This document shows positions 57,920 to 64,000 of a stretch of DNA of 64,000 nucleotides, piece by piece (positions within the stretch are counted from its first letter, which is position 1; each line of letters begins with the position of its first letter). The notes beneath the pieces were generated by a model that was not told the DNA's origin, did no database searches, and worked only from the letters and a program-made list of their open reading frames with translations. The position numbers and the translations under genes were made by a program. The stretch comes from an uncultured Pseudomonadota bacterium (GTDB taxonomy: Bacteria > Pseudomonadota > Gammaproteobacteria > Burkholderiales > SG8-39). The stretch covers positions 25,112 to 89,111 of the forward strand of contig CAIKRR010000027.1 in NCBI GenBank assembly GCA_903829815.1, in the 5' to 3' direction.

Positions 57920-60259
57920 TCAGGGTCGGTGAATCATTGCCCAGATGCGATCGGGTGAGAGGGGTAGTTCACGCGGATCGGCACCAAAGTCGGCGAGTGC
58001 GGCTGCCACCGCATTCGCAATGATGCCACCCACTGGCACGATGCCACCCTCGCCACCGCCCTTGGCGCCGAGCGGATTGTGCGGCGCGCGATAGTTGCCG
58101 AGGACGACGGCACGCACCCGCGGAAAATCGGTACAGGCAGGCAGCAGGTAATCGGCCAGAGAGCCGGTCTGCAACTGGCCCTGGCTGTCGTAAACCAGGT
58201 TCTCGAGCAAGGTGCCGCCGAGGCCCTGGATGATGGCGCCAATGGCCTGACCGTGCGCGGTGAGCGGGTTGATCACGCGCCCGATGTCCTCGACGTTGAC
58301 GTAATCGAGAATCTCGATCTGCCCGGTACCCGGGTCGATGGCGACATGAGCAGCCGCAGCGCCATAGGCATAGGTGTGATGATGGCTCGAGAACGTGCCC
58401 TCGGCCGAGAGCCCGGCTGGCGCACACTGAGCCAGGGCCACCACCTTGCCGGCCACGCTCACCTGCAAGCCGGCACCGATGTCCACCGCTTCCGGTGAGC
58501 AGGCGCAGGCCGTCGCCACTGCACCCCGTATCTCGGCCTTCAGCGCATCGGCTGCTGCCAGGATGGCCGAGCCGCCCATCACCACCGAGCGGGAGTGATA
58601 GGAACCAAAGCCCTCCTTGAGGAAGGTCGTGGAGCCATGAAAGATGCTGACCCGCTCGGCAGGCAAGGCGAGCGCATCGGACACGATCTGCTGGCACACC
58701 GTTTCGATACCCTGACCGATATTGGTCGAACCGATGTAGAGCTCGACGCATCCGTCGGGCTTCAAGTCCAGCCGTGCGTACTCGCGCGGACCCGCCGCAC
58801 CGCCCTCGATGAAGCACCCGACCGCCAGGCCCTGATAGCGCCCGTCGACCAGACGCCCCTGGAGCGCCTGCTTCTCGGCCCAGCCGATTTCGGCCAGGCA
58901 GCGATCGAGCGTCGCCAGGTAATCGCCGCTGTCGAGCTCCTCGCGCCGCTCGACCGGGGTGAGCGTGGCGAGCGGATAGGGCATCTCGGCTGCCGTCACC
59001 AGATTGCGACGGCGAAACTCGACCGGGTCAAGACCGAGGTCACGCGCGGCGAGATCAAACAGGCGTTCGCGGAAGAAGTCGGCCTCGAAACGCCCCGGAC
59101 CCCGATAGGTGCCGATGGGCGACTTGTTGGTGAACACCATGCTCGAATCGACACGGATCACCGGAACGCGATAGGGCCCGGAGAGAAACTGCGCCACATT
59201 GCGCGGCGAGATGGCGCCTGCCGTACGCACATAGGCCCCCATGTCGACATGGGCGGTACCGAGCAGGGCGAGGATGCGGCCCTCGGCGTCGCAGCGAATC
59301 TCGATTTCGATCTCGCACTCGCGCGCATGGCTGGCAGCCAGCAGATGCTCGCGGCGGTCTTCGATCCACTTCACCGGACGGCCGCTGCGCCGCGCCGCGA
59401 AGGGCACCAGGAAGTCTTCGGGGTGAAACTCGCCGCGTGCACCAAAACCGCCACCGACATCGCCCTCGACCATATCGACACATTCTTCGGGCAGATCGAG
59501 CGTCTGGGCGAGGATGCGCCGGTTGGCGAAGGGCACCTTGGCCGCACCCAGCACCGTCATGTGCGAGCTGCCGCCCTGCCACCAGGCAAGTACGCCGCGT
59601 GGCTCCATGGGCACGGCAGCGTGGCGATGCATCTGGAAGCGCTCGCGGCGGCGGTAACTGCCTTCGGGCAGCGGCGTCGCGTCGGACTCAGGCGTGTGCC
59701 CGGCCCCCTTGCGGGCGTGATACGTCATGCCGCGATTGGCAGCATGACCTTCGAACAGCAGGGTCGGCGCGGACAAGCCCTGCTGGCAGTCGCCGATCAC
59801 CGGCAGCGGATCGATCTCGACCCCGATCAGATCCAGTGCATCCTCGGCGAGCGCCGCGGTCTGTGCAAGCACGATGGCGAGCGGCTCACCCACATAGCGC
59901 ACGCGCTCGCTGGCGATCACCGGTTGCTCGAACGGGGCGAGTTCCGCCATCGGCATCAGCCGCATGGGAATGGTGGGGATACGGCCGCTCGACGCCTCGG
60001 CGACATCGCTCGGGCCATAGACGGCGTGCACACCTGGCAGGCGCCGCGCCGGCTCGAGGTCGAGGCGGCGAACGACGCCGTGAGCGACGGGGCTGCGCAA
60101 GATGGCCGCGTAGAGCATGCCTGCCTCGTGCAGGTCGCTCACGAACTGCCCGCGCCCGGTGAGCAGGCGCAGGTCTTCGATGCGGCGCAGCGGCTGACCG
60201 ATCGAGGCGGTGACGCCAGCGGGCAAGTGCGGCAGGCTGGCGGTCAGCGACTCGGTCAT
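57920..60259 (-). CDS. Xanthine dehydrogenase family molybdopterin-binding subunit
   Basis: IGQPLRRIEDLRLLTGRGQFVSDLHEAGMLYAAILRSPVAHG, DVGGGFGARGEFHPEDFLVPFAARRSGRPVKWIEDRREHL, GAKGGGEGG. Confidence 0.93.
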   Translation of the reverse strand: MTESLTASLPHLPAGVTASIGQPLRRIEDLRLLTGRGQFVSDLHEAGMLYAAILRSPVAHGVVRRLDLEPARRLPGVHAVYGPSDVAEASSGRIPTIPMRLMPMAELAPFEQPVIASERVRYVGEPLAIVLAQTAALAEDALDLIGVEIDPLPVIGDCQQGLSAPTLLFEGHAANRGMTYHARKGAGHTPESDATPLPEGSYRRRERFQMHRHAAVPMEPRGVLAWWQGGSSHMTVLGAAKVPFANRRILAQTLDLPEECVDMVEGDVGGGFGARGEFHPEDFLVPFAARRSGRPVKWIEDRREHLLAASHARECEIEIEIRCDAEGRILALLGTAHVDMGAYVRTAGAISPRNVAQFLSGPYRVPVIRVDSSMVFTNKSPIGTYRGPGRFEADFFRERLFDLAARDLGLDPVEFRRRNLVTAAEMPYPLATLTPVERREELDSGDYLATLDRCLAEIGWAEKQALQGRLVDGRYQGLAVGCFIEGGAAGPREYARLDLKPDGCVELYIGSTNIGQGIETVCQQIVSDALALPAERVSIFHGSTTFLKEGFGSYHSRSVVMGGSAILAAADALKAEIRGAVATACACSPEAVDIGAGLQVSVAGKVVALAQCAPAGLSAEGTFSSHHHTYAYGAAAAHVAIDPGTGQIEILDYVNVEDIGRVINPLTAHGQAIGAIIQGLGGTLLENLVYDSQGQLQTGSLADYLLPACTDFPRVRAVVLGNYRAPHNPLGAKGGGEGGIVPVGGIIANAVAAALADFGADPRELPLSPDRIWAMIHRP

Positions 60260-60268
60260 ATCAAAGAC

Positions 60269-61309
60269 TCATCGTTTGGTGAAGATCGACTTGGGGATCA
60301 TGCCATGCACGCCCTTGGTGCCATCGACGATCTGCGTGACATGGTAGTCGACCGCGACGCTGGCGATCATGTAAGCCTCTTCACGCGTGATCTTGGGAAA
60401 CCTCTGCGTGATGAAGTCGATGGTCTCGCGCACGGCAAGTTTTGCCGCCTCGTCGAGGTCGGGATTCAGACCCATGGCAATCCAGTGGGTGGGGGTCTCG
60501 GCGCGCGGCCAGACGAGTTTCATGTCCTTGCGAACGATGAACTGGAAACGCCCCTTCAGGCCGGTTTCGATGGCCGTGAGATCGACCTCGCCATGGCCCT
60601 GAGCGGCGTGGGAATCCCCCACCGAGAAGAGTGCGCCGGGCGCATGCACGGGCAGATAGAGCGTGGTACCGGCAATCAGATCCTTGTTGTCGAGGTTGCC
60701 GGCATGAACCCCGGGCGGGCCGCTGTTGATGCGCCCCTGCGTGATATCGGGTGCCACGCCCATGGTGCCGAAGAAGGGCCGATCGACCGGCACCAGAACA
60801 TCGGGCAGGATCTGCGAGGTCTTGGCCACCATGTCGATCGGCAGGGTACGTTGCCACAGCGCGGTGAACTGATCGGGAAGCGCGCCGGAGTAAGGCCGCT
60901 GCACGTTGAAGCCGTAGGGAATGGCGAGTTGCACATCGAGGATGCGGACTTCGAGAACATCACCAGGCATCGCGCCGGTGATGGCGATGGGGCCGGTGAG
61001 CACGTGCGGGCCGGGCCCGCGATCTTTCACCTCGCGATAGATCTCGCGGGTGTGTTCGGGCACAGCCGAAGGCGGCACCACGCCCGAGCGATCGATGATG
61101 GCTGGATCCCAGGCGGCGATGGTCTCGAGCGAAACGATGTCACCCGAATTGATGGTGAGCACCGGTGGCACCGCGGCCGAGAAGTGGCCCCAGCGAACCG
61201 TACTGGGCGAGGGCTTGAGTTCGTGATCGGCGGCCTGGACGGCCATACCGGCAGAACCGAAGACAGCACCAAGGGCAACGGACAGAAGAGCTCGTGCAGG
61301 ACGCTTCAT
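60269..61309 (-). CDS. Acetamidase/formamidase family protein with N-terminal signal peptide
   Basis: MKRPARALLSVALGAVFGSAGMAVQAADHELKPSPSTVRWGHFSAAVPPVLTINSGDIVSLET, VGDSHAAQGHGEVDLTAIETGLKGRFQF. Confidence 0.88.
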   Translation of the reverse strand: MKRPARALLSVALGAVFGSAGMAVQAADHELKPSPSTVRWGHFSAAVPPVLTINSGDIVSLETIAAWDPAIIDRSGVVPPSAVPEHTREIYREVKDRGPGPHVLTGPIAITGAMPGDVLEVRILDVQLAIPYGFNVQRPYSGALPDQFTALWQRTLPIDMVAKTSQILPDVLVPVDRPFFGTMGVAPDITQGRINSGPPGVHAGNLDNKDLIAGTTLYLPVHAPGALFSVGDSHAAQGHGEVDLTAIETGLKGRFQFIVRKDMKLVWPRAETPTHWIAMGLNPDLDEAAKLAVRETIDFITQRFPKITREEAYMIASVAVDYHVTQIVDGTKGVHGMIPKSIFTKR

Positions 61310-61338
61310 GAAAGGCCTCTTCAGACTGAAAGTGAGGG

Positions 61339-61390
61339 GGCACCATAGCACCAGCCCCAGAGCAGGTGCAAATAGCACGATGATGGTGCC
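61339..61390. promoter_or_regulatory. Inverted-repeat-rich (GGTGC/GCACC) region upstream of the formamidase operon
   Basis: Perfect 8-bp inverted repeat ggcaccat (61339-61346)/atggtgcc (61383-61390) enclosing a nested gcacc...ggtgc pair; located 30-80 bp upstream of the minus-strand start at 61309. Confidence 0.3.
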
Positions 61391-61436
61391 AACCCTGCTC
61401 GATGACGGTGCGCACGCGCAGGTCGGGCTTTGTCCT

Positions 61437-62408
61437 TCAGACGACCGGTGCGTCGAAGTCGATCACCGGACCCACGGGGACAATGCCGCCTGGATTGAGC
61501 TTGCGATGACTCTCGTAGTAGTGGCGTTTGCAGTGCTCGAGATTCACGGTCTCGCGCACACCCGGCATCTGGTAGAGACGTCGGGTGTAAGCCCACAGTG
61601 CCGGGTAGTCCACGATGCGGCGCAAGTTGCACTTGAAGTGGCCATGATAAACCGCATCGAAACGAACCAGCGTGGGAAAGAGCCGGATGTCGGCTTCGGT
61701 GAGGCAGCCACCCACCAGCCACGGGCTCACCGAGAGCCTCGCCTCGAGCCAGTCGAGCGTGTCAAAGAGCGGCATGACGGCAGCCTCGTAGGCCGTCTGC
61801 GTGGCGGCGAAACCGGACTTGTAGACCCCGTTGTTGAGCGTGTCGTAGACGCGGGCATTGACGGCATCGATTTCGGCGCGCAACGCTTGCGGGTAGTAGT
61901 CACCGGGCCTCGCGCCAAGCGTATCGAACGCGCTGCTCATCATGCGGATGATTTCCGATGATTCATTCGACACGATCGTGCGCCGCTCGCGATCCCACAG
62001 AACCGGCACGGTGACACGCGTGGTGCAGTGCCGGTCGGCCGCCTGGTAGACCTGATACATGCATCGCGCACCCACTTCGGTATCGGCGATCACGCCCGGG
62101 CCAGGTTCGAACTGCCAGCCCTCCTCGGCCATGCGCCAGTGCACGACCGAGAGGCTGATGAGGGCATCGAGCCCCTTCAGGGTGCGCATGATGAGGGTGC
62201 GATGGGCCCATGGGCAGGCCAGGCTCACATAGAGGTGATAACGCCCGGGCGCAGCCGCAAAGCCGCCCTCGCCTGACGGGCCGGGCGCACCGTCGGGCGT
62301 CACCCAGTTGCGAAACGTCGAGGGCTTGCGCTCGAAGCGTCCACCGCTTGCTGCCGCATTGCCATCGGGGCTGTCGGGCAGCCACTGACCGTCAACAAGG
62401 TGTCCCAT
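61437..62408 (-). CDS. Glutathione S-transferase family protein, glutathionyl-hydroquinone reductase (YqjG/ECM4)-like
   Basis: GRYHLYVSLACPWAHRTLIMRTLKGLDALISLSVVHW, VPVLWDRERRTIVSNESSEIIRMM, LVGGCLTEADIRLFPTLVRFDAVYHGHFKCNLRRI. Confidence 0.93.
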   Translation of the reverse strand: MGHLVDGQWLPDSPDGNAAASGGRFERKPSTFRNWVTPDGAPGPSGEGGFAAAPGRYHLYVSLACPWAHRTLIMRTLKGLDALISLSVVHWRMAEEGWQFEPGPGVIADTEVGARCMYQVYQAADRHCTTRVTVPVLWDRERRTIVSNESSEIIRMMSSAFDTLGARPGDYYPQALRAEIDAVNARVYDTLNNGVYKSGFAATQTAYEAAVMPLFDTLDWLEARLSVSPWLVGGCLTEADIRLFPTLVRFDAVYHGHFKCNLRRIVDYPALWAYTRRLYQMPGVRETVNLEHCKRHYYESHRKLNPGGIVPVGPVIDFDAPVV

Positions 62409-62533
62409 GGCGAAATCGCTCCCGATCGATGAAGTCCCAGCATAACCGCTCGGGCCTGGACTGGGTGAGACCCTGATGCGCCCGCGCCGGTTACGCACGC
62501 GAGCGTCTGGTCACGCCCGGTCGCCCTGTGCCA

Positions 62534-62857
62534 TCAAAGGTGTTCAGGATGCAGGTGTACGGCCAGCCACAGCGCGCCCGCACTCACCCGCTCGACCGTG
62601 TGCGGCACCCCCGCAGGAAGAAAGAGGTAATCGCCCGCCACCAGGTGGATCGACTCGCCATCGCACTCGAGCGTGGCTTCACCGGCGACGAGCATCACCC
62701 ATTCGTCCTGCGGTTGCACGTAGCGCACGTGCTCGATGGCGGCTGAGCTCACGATGCGCTCGATCACGAGATTGCGGTGCTCGAGCAGGGTCTCGAAGCG
62801 CTCTCCCGAGGCAGGGGGCTTTGCATCAGCGAAGAGATTGCCGCGGTTCATGGTCAT
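62534..62857 (-). CDS. Small cupin domain protein
   Basis: YVQPQDEWVMLVAGEATLECDGESIHLVAGDYLFLPAGVPHTVERVSAGALWLAVHLHPEH. Confidence 0.87.
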   Translation of the reverse strand: MTMNRGNLFADAKPPASGERFETLLEHRNLVIERIVSSAAIEHVRYVQPQDEWVMLVAGEATLECDGESIHLVAGDYLFLPAGVPHTVERVSAGALWLAVHLHPEHL

Positions 62858-62920
62858 CGATGCGCTCCCGTGTCGATCACGGGTAGAGTACAGACATCAC
62901 CTCGACCTGCGATACCAGTC

Positions 62921-63898
62921 ATGACCTCTCGCATCAGCGCCGCCGGGTTTGCCCTCGCTGCGGGCCTCGGCCTCGCCAGCCTCGCACTGCCGGCGGCCGC
63001 ACAGACCTCGAACCGCATCATCGTCGGCTATCCGCCGGGCGGCTCCCTCGATGCCATGGCGCGCGTGCTGGCCGAGCGGTTTTCCGAAGGCACCGGGCGC
63101 AACTTCGTGGTCGAGAATCGAAGCGGCGCAGCCGGGGTCATCGGCGCAGAACTGCTGAAGAGCGCACCCGGGGATGGCACGACACTGCTCCTTGCGCCCG
63201 ACTCCAACATCAGCGTGTATCCGCACACGGTGAAGAAGACTGCCTACCTCCCCTTGCAGGACTTCGTGGGCATTGCCCATACCGGTGACTACCGCATCGC
63301 GCTGGCGGTACACCCCTCGGTGCCGGCCAACGACCTGCGCAGCTTTCTCGCCTGGACCCGCACGCAGCCGGCACCGGTCGGTTATGGTTCGGCCGGGGCC
63401 GGCACCAACATCCACTTCTATGGCGCCTTGCTCGCCCAAGTGAGCGGCGCCAACATGATTCACGTGCCCTACCGCGGCACCGGCCCAGCTCTGGTCGATC
63501 TGGTCGCGGGCCACCTGCCCTCGGCCGTGCTCACGCTGGGCGGCATGCTGGCCTACGCGCACGCCGGCAAGATTCGCATGCTGGGTCAGACCGGCGAGGG
63601 TCGCTCGCAGAGCCTGCCCGATGTGCCCTCGTTCAAGGAACTGGGCTTTCCGATGCTCGCCACCTCGGGCTGGTATGGCCTCTTTGGCCCGGCCAGCCTG
63701 CGACCGGAACTCGTGCAGCGCTACAACGAACTGGTGACCAAGGCCATTCGCACACCCGAGGTTCGAGAGCGCATGCGCTCGTTCGAACTGGAACCGCGCG
63801 AATTCACCCCCGAGGCGTTCCAGGCGATGGTTAGGGCGGACACCGAACGCTGGGGGCCAATCATCCGCGGCTCGGGGTTCACCGCCGCGAGCGATTGA
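62921..63898 (+). CDS. Bug/TctC family substrate-binding protein
   Basis: Signal peptide then NRIIVGYPPGGSLDAMARVLAERFSEGTGRNFVVENRSGAAGVIGAELLKSAPGDGTTLLL; start moved to 62921. Confidence 0.9.
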   Translation: MTSRISAAGFALAAGLGLASLALPAAAQTSNRIIVGYPPGGSLDAMARVLAERFSEGTGRNFVVENRSGAAGVIGAELLKSAPGDGTTLLLAPDSNISVYPHTVKKTAYLPLQDFVGIAHTGDYRIALAVHPSVPANDLRSFLAWTRTQPAPVGYGSAGAGTNIHFYGALLAQVSGANMIHVPYRGTGPALVDLVAGHLPSAVLTLGGMLAYAHAGKIRMLGQTGEGRSQSLPDVPSFKELGFPMLATSGWYGLFGPASLRPELVQRYNELVTKAIRTPEVRERMRSFELEPREFTPEAFQAMVRADTERWGPIIRGSGFTAASD

Positions 63899-64000
63899 AG
63901 CGCACCCATCCACAACAAGAGTTAACGAAAAGCGGGCCGGAATGCGGGAAGGTCTCTTCCTGATCATCGGGTTACCGCTCCTTGACGCCAGCCATGGCGC

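Noticed and set aside
58595-61348. 917-aa plus-strand ORF opposite the Mo subunit and formamidase
   Set aside because: Shadow ORF of real minus-strand genes; no recognisable motifs, Arg/His/Gly/Gln-rich.
61336-61410. Sigma-54 promoter (TGGCAC...TTGCA) upstream of formamidase
   Set aside because: TGGCAC and TTGCA are both present on the minus strand, but the spacing (14 nt) is far from the required -24/-12 geometry.
63899-64000. Possible minus-strand gene ending ...AMAGVKER-stop at about 63972
   Set aside because: Only about 9 codons are visible at the window edge; not enough to support a CDS.
1-64000. Mobile element boundaries, integrases, tRNA or rRNA genes
   Set aside because: No transposase/integrase-like translation, tRNA-like cloverleaf or rRNA-like stretch was recognised on either strand by reading; a tRNAscan/ISfinder search was not possible.

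Overview
64 kb of GC-rich, gene-dense DNA, probably from a Burkholderiales/Alcaligenaceae-type betaproteobacterium (inferred from the abundance of Bug-family solute-binding proteins). The left 8 kb is a minus-strand recC-recB-recD operon, with recD running off the window edge. The remaining ~56 kb is an accessory-looking catabolic region. It holds one complete molybdenum hydroxylase (FAD, 2Fe-2S and Mo subunits) and two further Mo subunits without partners. It also holds two FAD monooxygenases, many amide/ureide hydrolases (two dihydroorotase/hydantoinase-like proteins, an N-carbamoyl-D-amino-acid hydrolase, two M20 hydrolases, formamidase, isochorismatase-like, an ATZ/TRZ-type and two ACMSD-type amidohydrolases), three Asp/Glu/hydantoin-racemase superfamily proteins, a split chromate-transporter pair, and one ABC importer. 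Nine orphan Bug/TctC-type binding proteins and three NMT1/SsuA-type binding proteins are interspersed with these enzymes. I see no rRNA, tRNA, CRISPR array, transposase, integrase or recognisable transcriptional regulator. The most interesting signals are: (1) a dihydroorotase-like protein that has lost the carboxy-lysine and two metal-ligand histidines; (2) two Asp/Glu-racemase-fold proteins lacking both canonical catalytic cysteines; (3) chromate-transporter-like genes translationally coupled to an N-carbamoyl-amino-acid hydrolase; (4) an importer/Mo-hydroxylase/exported-formamidase operon; (5) the recurrent pairing of orphan Bug proteins with enzymes. All functional assignments come from reading the translations; no database search was run.
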